DNA from: Taklimakanibacter albus
GTDB taxonomy: Bacteria > Pseudomonadota > Alphaproteobacteria > Rhizobiales > Aestuariivirgaceae
NCBI RefSeq assembly: GCF_016595235.1
Contig: NZ_JAENHL010000007.1
Coordinates: 2,116,043 to 2,180,042, forward strand
Reading direction: 5' to 3'
Length of the DNA stretch: 64,000 bases
A program made the position numbers and the translations under genes. How positions within the stretch are numbered: position 1 is the stretch's first letter; the number at the start of each line of letters is the position of its first letter. The notes below the pieces were generated by a model. That model made no database searches. It worked only from the letters and a program-made list of their open reading frames with translations, and was not told where the DNA came from. Shown here in pieces: positions 16,805 to 25,312 of this stretch.

Positions 16805-18841
16805 TTATTCCGGTTTTGGTTGCGAAAGGGAGTGCAAGAGATTGAGCGTGATGCGGCCCACATCGTTCATACGGCCGGGTTCGGGCAGCGCGCCGCACCA
16901 GGCGACCGAGCTCGCTGAAAAGATGAGCCCGCCTTTGGCGAGAAAGCGCAAGGTCATTTCGGCGACGCGCTGCGTCTGCATCTGCGCCTCGCCGCCTTCA
17001 TACCAGCGCGTCGGATCGTGGCCGAAGCTCTCGGGGAAGCCGGTCGCGGTGGCCACGACGATCGTGTCGGGCGCGGTGCCGAGCGTGAGATCGGTGGCAT
17101 CGACCTCGTAGCCCGCCGCGCCACCGAGCACGAGTCCATGATCGCCGAATGTCTCGTTCTCGACACCCTCGAACAGCCAGGCGCATTTTTCGCCGAAGCT
17201 CTCAGGCGTGCGGGTGAAGGGCCTGGCGCCGTCGAAACCCATCAGCGAGATCGCCCCGCCGATGAGCGAGAACTCGCCACGTCCGCGCGAGCGCAAATAG
17301 CCGCCGGGCTCGTTGGTGAGCGCCAGAGATTGCTCGGCGAGCTTTCCATCCCAGGTGCGTCCCGCTTCGGTAGGCCCGCGGCGCAGCTCGAGCAGATCGT
17401 CACGAAAAGCGACGGTGCCGGCAAAACCATTGCCGCCGAGATAGGCGATGGAGCCGCCTTCGGCCGCGAAGTTCCGCAAGGCGCCTTCCATCCCGACCGA
17501 CATATATTCGGGATGACTGCCGGTGACGACGGCGCGATAACCAGCGAGTGCAGCGCTGCCCTCCCGGTCGAGATCGTGATCGGTGATCAGATCGTATGCG
17601 ATGCCATTGGCGTGGCAGAAACGCAGGAGATGCAGGTCGACGGGCAAATTATGCGGCGCGCCGCACAGCGGATAGAGATAGTCGCTGCGCAACGTCGTCT
17701 TGGGCTTGCGCCATGAGCAGATCGACACGCCGGACAGATCGCCATGATAGTCGTAGAGCGATTTCAGATTGTTGGCGACGGCGAAGGCGTGCGCGCGGTC
17801 CTCGCATTTCCAGTCATAGAGATGCTTCGGCAGATATTCATCGGCATAAGCGAGATAGGTGGCGGTCGGCACCAGGAAGAGGAGCGGCGCCCGCTTCACC
17901 GATGAGGTGACGAAGAACACGATCTCTTCGCTCCCGCCGTCATGGTCGGCGTCGAAGGCATAGATGCCGGGCGCTGCGTCTACGGGCACGCGCAGACGAT
18001 GGGAAGCGGGCCAAGCGAGTGGCGCCATGTCGTCGTCATGGCAATGGACGGCGTCATAATGCGACGGCACCAGGCGGGGCTCGTAGCTCGAGCCGTCCCA
18101 GCGCGGCGACGTCATGCAGAAGGCCGGCAGATTGACCGCGTCGAGCGCGAGCCCGTTTTCCGACAGGATCGGACCGTCCGGCAGGAGTGTCGGGAAGCCC
18201 CATGTCACGGGGCCGCTTTGGGTCGCGAGCGTCAGCCTCGCAAATTTCGCGTTGAGCGTCTTTTCGTCGTCCTTGCCGCTGCTGCCGAAGCGCAGCTCGG
18301 CTGCGGGAGCCTTCCAGACGGCGTCGACCAGATGGCGGCGGACCTCGACAGGCGCCAGGAGATCATGGCCACGAATGGACAGCGAAAGGCCCTGCGCTTC
18401 CTGTGCGAGGGCGATGCTCAACCAGACAAAGGATGGTATCGGAACCGAATCGATCAGTGTCCGCCCTGCCTGCAGGAGCGAAACCACCCCATCCTTCAGC
18501 TGGAGCTCGAAGGCATCGCAGGCGGCGATGCAGCGCTCCCCGTCATTGCGGGTGAGATAAAGCTCGAAGGATATCCCGGTGATAGGCGGCGCCTTGGCGA
18601 GCTCGGATGCCGCGACCTGCAGATACGATCCCTGCTCGAAGGTACGCCGGAACGGCACATTGAGGACGTCGACGGGCCAGCTCACTCGTTCCGGATCCGG
18701 AACGTCCAACCGGCGGACGGAAACGTGCGTGACCGGGCGGCCGCAGGAAAGATGCAGCTCGACATGCTTCCCGGCTTGGACAGCCCAGGGCGTCGTATAG
18801 CCGACCACGGCCATGGCGCCGTGGTCCACGTCACGCTTCAT
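16805..18841 (-). CDS. N,N-dimethylformamidase large-subunit-like protein
   Basis: A 678-residue protein whose C-terminal two thirds match the DMFase large subunit family. Visible segments are KHLYDWKCEDRAHAF, LYDYHGDLSGVSICSW, VVTGSHPEYMS, GGSIAYLGGNGFAGTV and TNEPGGYLRSRGRGEF. The N-terminal 190 residues look beta-rich. Known DMFase is an iron hydrolase with two Tyr and one Glu ligands; Tyr of HPEY and Glu of NEPGG are the candidates here, by inference. No gene for the small DMFase subunit is nearby. It begins the operon with a NitT/TauT importer and a HisD paralogue, suggesting hydrolysis of an imported amide or related C-N bond. The substrate is unknown. Confidence 0.83.
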   Translation of the reverse strand: MKRDVDHGAMAVVGYTTPWAVQAGKHVELHLSCGRPVTHVSVRRLDVPDPERVSWPVDVLNVPFRRTFEQGSYLQVAASELAKAPPITGISFELYLTRNDGERCIAACDAFELQLKDGVVSLLQAGRTLIDSVPIPSFVWLSIALAQEAQGLSLSIRGHDLLAPVEVRRHLVDAVWKAPAAELRFGSSGKDDEKTLNAKFARLTLATQSGPVTWGFPTLLPDGPILSENGLALDAVNLPAFCMTSPRWDGSSYEPRLVPSHYDAVHCHDDDMAPLAWPASHRLRVPVDAAPGIYAFDADHDGGSEEIVFFVTSSVKRAPLLFLVPTATYLAYADEYLPKHLYDWKCEDRAHAFAVANNLKSLYDYHGDLSGVSICSWRKPKTTLRSDYLYPLCGAPHNLPVDLHLLRFCHANGIAYDLITDHDLDREGSAALAGYRAVVTGSHPEYMSVGMEGALRNFAAEGGSIAYLGGNGFAGTVAFRDDLLELRRGPTEAGRTWDGKLAEQSLALTNEPGGYLRSRGRGEFSLIGGAISLMGFDGARPFTRTPESFGEKCAWLFEGVENETFGDHGLVLGGAAGYEVDATDLTLGTAPDTIVVATATGFPESFGHDPTRWYEGGEAQMQTQRVAEMTLRFLAKGGLIFSASSVAWCGALPEPGRMNDVGRITLNLLHSLSQPKPE

Positions 18842-18855
18842 ATCTCCGTCCTCTA

Positions 18856-18966
18856 GATCACGATCACTTTAGGTCGGCTCGACCTAAAGTGATAAACGTG
18901 ATCGGAATCTTATACTTAGCGCGTGACCGGGCGGAAAACCGGTGCCCACTTTTCCTGTCACGCGCT
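18856..18966 (-). repeat. Bipartite palindromic intergenic repeat (RIME-like), copy 1
   Basis: Two palindromes in tandem. On the minus strand the first (18918-18966) begins AGCGCGTGAC and contains GAAAAGTGGGCACCGGTTTTC; after 12 bases following GCGCTAA comes the second (18856-18903), GATCACGTTT...CGTGATC, with an inner hairpin of two perfect 14-base arms (18863-18876, 18880-18893) and a 3-base loop. The same architecture recurs at 60557-60671. The AAAAGTGGnnnCCGGTTTT core is known from dispersed rhizobial intergenic elements (RIME type). It lies between divergent genes, just upstream of the DMFase-like operon. Confidence 0.85.
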
Positions 18967-19065
18967 ATCATCAGGCGGGATAGAGAGGTCTCCCGGGCGG
19001 ACGGTTTTCCGTCTTTTCCCATACCCCTCTCTATCTTGATTTTACCTTACATATGACCAAAATGA

Positions 19066-19079
19066 GGGGTATATACCCC
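19066..19079. promoter_or_regulatory. GGGGTATATACCCC palindrome, candidate operator
   Basis: A perfect 14-base palindrome immediately upstream of the LuxR-type gene. Half-sites recur close by: TACCCC at 19022-19027 and GGGGTAT at 19084-19090. The repeated, symmetrical arrangement suggests a dimeric regulator site, plausibly for the LuxR-type protein or the divergent operon. If it is an operator, translation must begin downstream of 19079. Confidence 0.5.
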
Positions 19080-19088
19080 CATCGGGGT

Positions 19089-19919
19089 ATGAATATCGGG
19101 CATTATATTATGGACTCCGACCTCGACAGCCTCAGCACCGCGATCGGCACCATCGGCAAGCCCGGCTTCTACCCGGCCGTCGCTCATTTCCTCAGGCGGT
19201 GCATCGCCTATGACAATGTGATCGTCATCGCCTTCCAAGGCACCGCCACGCCGGCGGTGCTCTATCGCGAGATCCATGGGCCGGATGTGTTCAGCTATCT
19301 CGACGAGCAATATCTGCCGGCCGCTTATCTGCTCGACCCGATCTACCACTATCATCTCAAGCGCGGCGCCGCCGGCCTCTACCGCCTGCTTGAGGTGGCG
19401 CCCGATCAGTTCCGCCGCAGCCGCTATTACAAATGGTATTACGGCAAGATCGGCATCACCGATGAGATCTCGGTGATCCTGCCGCAAGGCGACAATGCCA
19501 CGCTCACCATCTCGATGGGCAAGGACATCTCATCCGATCAGCTCTTCACCCAGAAGGCGGAAGAAAATCTGCGCCGCTATGAGAGCGTGATCATGGCCCT
19601 GCTCAAGGCGCATCGGGCGGCGGCGCAAGAGACGCCGCTACCGACGAAAACACCAGCGCAATCGATCACCGACAGCCTCATCGCCGCGATGCGCGCGCTG
19701 CACAATGTCACCTTGAGCCGGCGCCAAGCGGAAGTGGCCCTGCTCATCCTGCAGGGCCATTCATCACCCTCGATCGGTCTCCACCTCGATATCAGCCCGC
19801 AGACGGTGAAGGTCTTCCGCAAGCAGCTCTACGGCAAATGCAATCTCTCATCGCAGGCCGAGCTCTTCGCCCTGATGATGCCGCTCCTCGAATATGCGCA
19901 GAAGAACGCTGATAGATGA
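19089..19919 (+). CDS. LuxR-family transcriptional regulator
   Basis: A regulator of about 276 residues with an N-terminal domain of unknown ligand and a C-terminal LuxR helix-turn-helix. The helix-turn-helix covers about the last 70 residues: LSRRQAEVALLILQGHSSPSIG, then LDISPQTVKVFRKQLYGKC. It has no receiver domain and no recognisable acyl-homoserine-lactone signature, although the N-terminus is tyrosine-rich (RYYKWYYGKIG). I prefer the ATG at 19089, because a palindrome lies just upstream; ATG at 19053 or 19110 is possible. It is divergent from the DMFase-like operon and is its likely regulator. Confidence 0.8.
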   Translation: MNIGHYIMDSDLDSLSTAIGTIGKPGFYPAVAHFLRRCIAYDNVIVIAFQGTATPAVLYREIHGPDVFSYLDEQYLPAAYLLDPIYHYHLKRGAAGLYRLLEVAPDQFRRSRYYKWYYGKIGITDEISVILPQGDNATLTISMGKDISSDQLFTQKAEENLRRYESVIMALLKAHRAAAQETPLPTKTPAQSITDSLIAAMRALHNVTLSRRQAEVALLILQGHSSPSIGLHLDISPQTVKVFRKQLYGKCNLSSQAELFALMMPLLEYAQKNADR

Positions 19920-19971
19920 TGGCTACATAAAACGCAGCCAGATCCCGAGGACAACAGCCTCCGCCGCGGCA

Positions 19972-21087
19972 TCACCCTTGCGTCGTACGGGTGATCGTCT
20001 CCTTCATGCGTGCATCGAGCACGTCCCAGTTGGGCCCGAAGGTCGTCCAGCCATCGAGGCTGAACAGATTGAACATGCGCTTCATGTCGTCATTCGACTT
20101 GGGATAATTCGGCCAATGCGCCGGCGCTTCGAGATCGGAACGCGCCATGAAGTCGGTCGCCACATTGAGGAAGGCCTGCTGCGTCTCCTTCTCGAGCAGG
20201 TAGCTCATGAACAGATCGGAGAGATCGCCATGTTTCGTGCCGCGCACCTTCATGAACCAGTTGGTGTAGGAAGCGGTGCCCTCATTGGGGATCGCCGCGT
20301 CGAAATCGCCACCATGATCCTTCATGAAGCCATAGGCGTCGGAGGAATACATCATCGCCACCTGCGCCTCGTCCTGCAGCATCAGATTGGAGAGCTCGGC
20401 CCCGTCCTTGTACCACTTCGCCATTTTGAGCTTTTCGAGCTCGAGGAAAAGCGGCTCCATGTCGGCGGGCTTCTGGAACACTTCGCCGATGCCCGGCAGC
20501 TTGTCGGAAAGCAAAGCGGGAATGCACAGATCCCAATAGAAGGCGGCGGCGTCCATCGTCGTCTTGCCGCGCAGTTTTTCGTCCCAGAAGGTTTTCCAGC
20601 TGTCGGGCTTGAAGCCCGTGCTTTTGGCGGTGAGCATCCACAAGGAACCACCGCCGAAGGGAACGCCGAATTTCTTCGCCTCGCCGCGCAATTCGTCGAA
20701 CCACGGGAAGACGGTGTCGAGGCCCTTGATCTTGCTGCGGTCGGTTTCGAGGAAGAGCTTCTCGGCAAGGCCGGCGGCGGTCGTATATTCGTCCGCGATG
20801 GTGAGATCGAAGGGCGGGTTGTCGGCGGGTGCGGCGACGATCTGCGCCACCATCTGATCCCAGCCGCCGACCGTCTCGGCCTTGGTGCCGTATTTCTCAT
20901 TGAAAGGCTTGATCACCGCCTCGCGGAAATTGAGCTCGTGATTGCCCGACCAGGAGACGACGATCAGGCTCTCGTCCTTGAACGCGTCCTGCGCCGAAGC
21001 GACCGGTGCGCGCCCGATAATGGCCGGCGCGAACAATGCGGCAGAGGCCCCAAGCTTCAGGGTCGTGCGGCGGTTCATCTTCTTCAT
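19972..21087 (-). CDS. ABC transporter solute-binding protein (polyamine/opine-type), orphan
   Basis: A 371-residue extracellular solute-binding protein. A strong GGGAGGAAACG site precedes MKKMNRRTTLKLG; the N-terminal RRTTLKLGASAAL is Tat-like, and cleavage is likely around ASAQD. The mature protein has the spermidine/putrescine-class pattern: LIVVSWSGNHELNFREAVIKPF, DLTIADEYTTAAG, and late YSSDAYGFMKD. No permease or ATPase gene is adjacent, so it is an orphan that may serve a transporter encoded elsewhere. It converges with the LuxR-type gene; ATCACCC/GGGTGAT arms across its stop may form a weak terminator. Confidence 0.88.
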   Translation of the reverse strand: MKKMNRRTTLKLGASAALFAPAIIGRAPVASAQDAFKDESLIVVSWSGNHELNFREAVIKPFNEKYGTKAETVGGWDQMVAQIVAAPADNPPFDLTIADEYTTAAGLAEKLFLETDRSKIKGLDTVFPWFDELRGEAKKFGVPFGGGSLWMLTAKSTGFKPDSWKTFWDEKLRGKTTMDAAAFYWDLCIPALLSDKLPGIGEVFQKPADMEPLFLELEKLKMAKWYKDGAELSNLMLQDEAQVAMMYSSDAYGFMKDHGGDFDAAIPNEGTASYTNWFMKVRGTKHGDLSDLFMSYLLEKETQQAFLNVATDFMARSDLEAPAHWPNYPKSNDDMKRMFNLFSLDGWTTFGPNWDVLDARMKETITRTTQG

Positions 21088-21182
21088 CGTTTCCTCCCGT
21101 CCTTTGGATCCATGTCCCTTTATGGATCATCCCGTTTGTCTTGTCGCCGACCAGCTCCTTCGCCTTCGCGGTGCCAGGCCGC

Positions 21183-22004
21183 CTACTTAAGACACTCCTC
21201 GAAAAATACCGCCGCTGCATCGAGGATCGGACCTTGTCCGACATGGGCGACGCCCGGCACGATATCGAGCCGCGACGTGATGCCGTGATCGGCGAGATTG
21301 CTCCTGAGCGTCTCGAGCCGCTCGCGCCGGTTGCGTCCGGCATCATTGGCGCCCGCCATCCAGCCGGGGCTGTCCTCCGTCATCACCATGCCGCGCATAT
21401 CCGTATCGTCCGCACCAATCACCAGCTGCACCTTGACCTCGCGCAGCCGGCCGACATCGATCGTGCGGCCGAAGCGGCGCGCCACATCCGCCGTGCCCAC
21501 CCACCAGGGCCGCGTATCATCGAGAAGCGTGATGCGACCGGGCGCCCCGATCGACACCGCCGTGAGCCTCTCGGGGTGAAGATAATAGAAGCGGTGGACG
21601 AACTGGCCGCCGCCCGAGAAACCGTGCATGACGGCGCGGCGGAAGCGGATGCGATAACGGGCCTCGATCTCCGCCATCATAGTGATGAGCAACTGGTCGT
21701 AACGCAGGCCGCGAAAGTCGATGAATTTGTAATTGTCGACCTCACCGGGCTCGATGATGCCGATGGGAAACAGCGGCGCCAGCACGAAACAGCCGAGCTT
21801 GCGGGCGAGGCCGGAGAAGCCGTCGCGATATCCCATCGCCGGCCGGTCCGAGCCATGCACCGCGATGATGACGTCGAACGCCTGGACCGCCTCGGCCTCC
21901 GGGCGGTAGGCCTCCGGCACATGCAGCGCATAGCTGAAACGCTGATCGGCCTGGAGCGCGATCAGCCCGGTATCATCGAGCTCGAAAACGGAAAGGCGGG
22001 GCAT
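21183..22004 (-). CDS. Alpha/beta hydrolase (esterase/depolymerase-like)
   Basis: A 273-residue hydrolase starting at MPRLSVFELDD; a longer in-frame start at 22061 is less likely. It has an early oxyanion-type IIAVHGSDR, the nucleophile elbow GFSGGGQF, an acidic GADDTD segment and the terminal VPGVAHVGQGP, which gives a complete Ser-Asp-His set. There is no signal peptide, so it should be cytoplasmic. It follows the orphan binding-protein gene on the same strand after about 95 bases. Substrate unknown; esterases and polyester depolymerase relatives share this layout. Confidence 0.8.
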   Translation of the reverse strand: MPRLSVFELDDTGLIALQADQRFSYALHVPEAYRPEAEAVQAFDVIIAVHGSDRPAMGYRDGFSGLARKLGCFVLAPLFPIGIIEPGEVDNYKFIDFRGLRYDQLLITMMAEIEARYRIRFRRAVMHGFSGGGQFVHRFYYLHPERLTAVSIGAPGRITLLDDTRPWWVGTADVARRFGRTIDVGRLREVKVQLVIGADDTDMRGMVMTEDSPGWMAGANDAGRNRRERLETLRSNLADHGITSRLDIVPGVAHVGQGPILDAAAVFFEECLK

Positions 22005-22362
22005 GGCTAAAGTCCGGGAGACAACGAGACCCCGCTCTACCGCATGAGTGCGATATGTCAAAATGGAACGCTGCCGGGCCGAACAAAGCTGCGCGAGATC
22101 CCGCTGCGCTCTATACTTTCACTTTCTCAGTTTCACATCACCTCTAGGAGATTGGAGAAGACTGAGAGCCCGCAGAAGGTGAACGAATACTTTCCAGGGT
22201 CTGGTAATTTAAACAAAACCCACCCCCAACACAACTTGTGCGAGTGAAACAACTTGCCTGTTGAACGTTCAAGACGCTTGATCAACGGACAATCATTGAA
22301 CTATTCTCTCGGTATACCGGGAGCACTGACTAAGCCGGGGACGGCAACGCCGAGCTTGGGAG
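22005..22362. other. Intergenic region with several short palindromes
   Basis: I find no convincing gene in these 358 bases; a 67-codon frame at 22044-22247 has no recognisable features. The right part holds clustered symmetrical sites: TTGAACGTTCAA (22261-22272, perfect), TTGATCAA (22278-22285, perfect) and CTCTCGGTATACCGGGAG (22306-22323, one mismatch), all upstream of the sensor kinase. They may be regulator sites for that operon. The stretch around 22180-22240 is AT-rich compared with its surroundings. Confidence 0.5.
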
Positions 22363-23790
22363 GTGTCAGCATTGCGCTTGACGCTCGAGGCAATTGAGTC
22401 AGTACAGCCTGTCCCGGATGCGATCATCAGATTGCTGTGCCTGATTCCGTTAGTCGCGATGCTTGCAGCGGCGATCGCGCCGGCGGCATTCGGCATGGAG
22501 TCGCTGGCGAGCGCCCCGCTTCTCGTTGCCGCCTGGCATATGACGAGCGGCACCTTCCTTTTTATTTTCATAATCGTCGCCGGCCTCACTTATCTCGTCC
22601 TCAAATTCCATCGCGAGGTCGAAAGCCGGCGCCACGCCGAGGAGGCCGCCCATGACAGCCGCGACCAGATCGAGATCTCGGTCGCCGCCGCCAATCTGGG
22701 ACTATGGGACTGGGATCCGCTAACCGACATGGTGTGGACCTCCGACCATTGCCGCACGATGCTCGGGCTCACCGGCGGCACGACGATGCCGCGCGAAAAA
22801 TTCCTCGACTGCCTGCAAGGCGAAGAACGCGCTCTGGCCGAAACGCGCATGAAGGAGGCCATGATCACAGGCCGGCAATGCGAAGCGGAGTACAGCCTCC
22901 TCCAGCCTGACGGGTCCATCCAGTGGATCGCATCGCGCGCCACGCCGCGCAGCCGGCGTGGCGGCAAGCCCGACCATCTGCTGGGCGTCCTCATGGACAT
23001 CACCTCGCGCAAGCAGGCGGAACAGGAAGCGGTCGAGCAGCGCAAGCAGCTGACCCATCTCACCCGTGTGTCGGTCTTGGGCGCGCTTTCGGGCGCGCTC
23101 GCCCATGAGCTGAACCAGCCATTGACCGCCATCCTCAGCAACGCCCAGGCGGCGCGCCGCATCCTTTCGCACAAGCGCTACGACATTGCCGAGATCCGCC
23201 AGATCCTCGAAGACATCATGGCCGACAATATGCGCGCCGGCGACATCATCAGCCATCTGCGCTCGCTTCTGCGCAAGGACGAGATGGCGCGCCGCCGGGT
23301 CGACATGAACCAGCTCATCGACGGTGTGCTCGCCTTCTCCAAGAGCGATCTCGTCCTCAAGGGGGTGCGCGTCACCAAGGATTTCTGCACCGATTGCGCC
23401 ATGATCGAGGGCGATCCGGTGCAGCTGCAGCAAGTGCTGCTCAATCTCTTCGTCAATGCCGGCGAAGCGATGAACCAGATGCCCGCGCCTGAGAAATCGC
23501 TGCATATCGTCACCGAGAGGACCAGGGCCGGGCACCTGCGCGTCTCGGTCACCGACACCGGCGAAGGCATTTCGGACAGCAATCTGCAGTTTCTGTTCGA
23601 GCCGTTCCACACGACCAAGGCGCTGGGCCTTGGCCTCGGTCTGCCGATCTGCAACTGGATCATCATGGCGCATGGCGGCCAGCTCTTCGCACAGGGCAAT
23701 CCCGGCGGCGGCGCGACATTCTCCTTCGATCTCCCGTTACCCATAGAGGTGGAAAATGAGGACACCGAGTCCTCTCGTGTATTTGGTTGA
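22363..23790 (+). CDS. PAS-domain sensor histidine kinase (FixL-like)
   Basis: A membrane kinase of about 475 residues. Two hydrophobic segments (about residues 21-45 and 52-82) precede a PAS domain (about 105-225, with LGLWDWDPLTDMVWTS and a terminal LLGVLMDITSRKQAE). The H-box GALAHELNQPLTAI, an N-box LLNLFVNAGEAM, and the DTGEGI and LGLGLGLPI ATP-lid motifs follow. The GTG at 22363 lies inside a GGGAGGTG stretch; a TTG at 22372 would be better spaced from that ribosome site. It overlaps the response regulator gene by 35 bases, so the two form a pair. The signal is unknown; the PAS domain lacks a clear FixL heme motif. Confidence 0.92.
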   Translation: MSALRLTLEAIESVQPVPDAIIRLLCLIPLVAMLAAAIAPAAFGMESLASAPLLVAAWHMTSGTFLFIFIIVAGLTYLVLKFHREVESRRHAEEAAHDSRDQIEISVAAANLGLWDWDPLTDMVWTSDHCRTMLGLTGGTTMPREKFLDCLQGEERALAETRMKEAMITGRQCEAEYSLLQPDGSIQWIASRATPRSRRGGKPDHLLGVLMDITSRKQAEQEAVEQRKQLTHLTRVSVLGALSGALAHELNQPLTAILSNAQAARRILSHKRYDIAEIRQILEDIMADNMRAGDIISHLRSLLRKDEMARRRVDMNQLIDGVLAFSKSDLVLKGVRVTKDFCTDCAMIEGDPVQLQQVLLNLFVNAGEAMNQMPAPEKSLHIVTERTRAGHLRVSVTDTGEGISDSNLQFLFEPFHTTKALGLGLGLPICNWIIMAHGGQLFAQGNPGGGATFSFDLPLPIEVENEDTESSRVFG

Positions 23791-24394
23791 CGACGATCCG
23801 TCGGTTCTGCGCGCGGTAAAGCGGCTGCTCACCGCCGGCGGCTTCGACACCAAAGCCTATAGCGATCCGGCTCTGTTCCTCGCCGAGCACAATCCGGCGA
23901 CGCCGGGCTGCATCCTGCTCGACATGGCGCTGCCGGGCCTCTCCGGCATCGACGTCCAGAGCAAACTCGCCGCCACCGCGCACCGCCAGCCGGTGATCTT
24001 CATGTCGGGCGCGAACAATGTGCCGGCGACGATCACGGCGCTGAAAAGCGGCGCCATGGATTTCCTCCTCAAGCCCTTCGACGAGACGGTGCTGCTCGCC
24101 GCGGTGCGCGCCGCCATTGCGCGCGACGCCGTATCACGCGAGGAGGAGGCCGAGGTCAGCGACATCGCAGCGCGTCTCGCCGGCCTGACGCCGCGCGAGC
24201 GCGCCGTCTTCGCCCGCGTCATCGCCGGGCGGCTCAACAAGCAGATCGCCGCCGATCTTCAGATCGTCGAGAAGACAGTCAAGGTGCACCGCGCCCGGGT
24301 GATGAAGAAGATGGGCGCGCGCTCGCTGGCCGAGCTGGTGCGTCTCGCCTACAAATATGGGCTCGCCGACGACGAGCCGTCCCCGGAAGCGTAA
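23756..24394 (+). CDS. FixJ/NarL-type response regulator
   Basis: A 212-residue response regulator. The receiver domain (1-120) has VYLVDDDPSV, the phospho-acceptor Asp in CILLDMALPG and Lys in FLLKPFD. The C-terminal LuxR-type helix-turn-helix has LTPRERAVFARVIAG and IVEKTVKVHRARVMKKM. Its start lies within the kinase gene. As the only DNA-binding regulator in this block, it is the natural candidate to bind the five TTGGRCC-NN-GGTCCAA palindromes found between 24407 and 32944, the first of which begins 12 bases after its stop. Confidence 0.93.
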   Translation: MRTPSPLVYLVDDDPSVLRAVKRLLTAGGFDTKAYSDPALFLAEHNPATPGCILLDMALPGLSGIDVQSKLAATAHRQPVIFMSGANNVPATITALKSGAMDFLLKPFDETVLLAAVRAAIARDAVSREEEAEVSDIAARLAGLTPRERAVFARVIAGRLNKQIAADLQIVEKTVKVHRARVMKKMGARSLAELVRLAYKYGLADDEPSPEA

Positions 24395-24406
24395 TCCCTC
24401 GCCTCA

Positions 24407-24422
24407 TTGGGCCTTGGTCCAA
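24407..24422 (+). promoter_or_regulatory. Palindromic regulator site, copy 1 (TTGGGCC-TT-GGTCCAA)
   Basis: Sixteen-base near-palindrome with an ACTA flank, 62 bases before the start of the outer-membrane channel-like gene at 24485. It is one of five sites of the same consensus in this 8.5-kb block. It lies directly after the FixJ-type regulator gene. Confidence 0.7.
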
Positions 24423-24484
24423 CTATCCACTATGCGATGGGGTGCCTAGGCTTCGTGACGGACGCCAAATCGACGAGGGAGAAA

Positions 24485-25300
24485 ATGAGCCGGGTTGTTC
24501 AGACCGGTCTGGCGGGCATCGCGTCGCTGATTTGGGCGTGTGCCGCCGGGGCCCAGGAGGCCGGCCAAGACGGCGCCGACCTCGCCAAGAAGCTCAACAA
24601 CCCCGTCGCCGCCATGATCAGCGTGCCGTTCCAGTTCAACTACGACTCGGAAATCGGCCCGGAGCGCGACGGCGAGCGCATTCAGCTCAACTTCCAGCCG
24701 GTGATCCCCGTTCCGCTCAATGACGACTGGAACATGATCTCGCGCACCATCCTGCCGATCATCGACCAGGACGACATTTTCCCCGGCGCCGGCAGCCAGT
24801 TCGGGCTGGGCGACATCACTCAGAGCCTGTTCTTCTCACCGACGCATCCGGGCGAAAGCGGCATCATCTGGGGCTTGGGCCCGGTTTTCCTGGTGCCGAC
24901 CGGCACTGATGAATTGCTGTCGGCCGAGAAATGGGGCGCCGGCCCCACGCTTGTCGTGCTCCGGCAATCCGGCGGCTGGACCTATGGCGCGCTCATGAAT
25001 CACATCTGGTCCTTCGCCGGCGACGCCGACCGCGACGATGTGAGCGCCACCTTCCTGCAGCCTTTCATCAATTTCACGACGCATGATGCCTGGACCTTCG
25101 GCGTCAATGCCGAATCGAGCTATGACTGGGAAGCTGAGCAATGGAGCATTCCGGTCAATTTCACGGTGAGCAAGCTCGTCACCATCGGCCATCAGCCGGT
25201 GAGCCTGGGTGGCGCCGTGCGTTATTGGGCCGACAGCACCGATGGCGGCCCGCATGGCCTCGGCGCCCGCGCCACCATAACTTTCCTGTTCCCGGAATAG
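24485..25300 (+). CDS. Predicted outer-membrane beta-barrel/transporter-like protein
   Basis: A 271-residue exported protein; the start at MSRVVQTG has GGGAG upstream and a signal peptide ending at about GAQEA. The rest alternates polar and hydrophobic residues with many aromatic strand ends (FQFNYDSEIG, IWGLGPVFLVPTG, WGAGPTLVVL, WTYGALMNHIWSF, FLQPFINFTT) and ends with Phe-Pro-Glu. It resembles uncharacterised outer-membrane proteins annotated as transporter or phenol-degradation MetA-like. It heads a probable operon with the adenylate cyclase 12 bases downstream and is preceded by palindrome copy 1. Substrate unknown. Confidence 0.78.
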   Translation: MSRVVQTGLAGIASLIWACAAGAQEAGQDGADLAKKLNNPVAAMISVPFQFNYDSEIGPERDGERIQLNFQPVIPVPLNDDWNMISRTILPIIDQDDIFPGAGSQFGLGDITQSLFFSPTHPGESGIIWGLGPVFLVPTGTDELLSAEKWGAGPTLVVLRQSGGWTYGALMNHIWSFAGDADRDDVSATFLQPFINFTTHDAWTFGVNAESSYDWEAEQWSIPVNFTVSKLVTIGHQPVSLGGAVRYWADSTDGGPHGLGARATITFLFPE

Positions 25301-25312
25301 GCGCAATCCAGA

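Noticed and set aside
18856-18966. CRISPR repeat or insertion-sequence end
   Set aside because: Only two palindromes, no regular spacers and no transposase; the matching copy at 60557 identifies it as a dispersed intergenic element.
22044-22247. Small plus-strand frame of 67 codons upstream of the sensor kinase
   Set aside because: No ribosome site, no signal peptide or domain; its composition looks non-coding.
22363-23790. Oxygen-sensing heme kinase FixL
   Set aside because: The PAS domain has no clear heme-pocket His pattern and no nitrogen-fixation genes are present; only the architecture is FixL-like.
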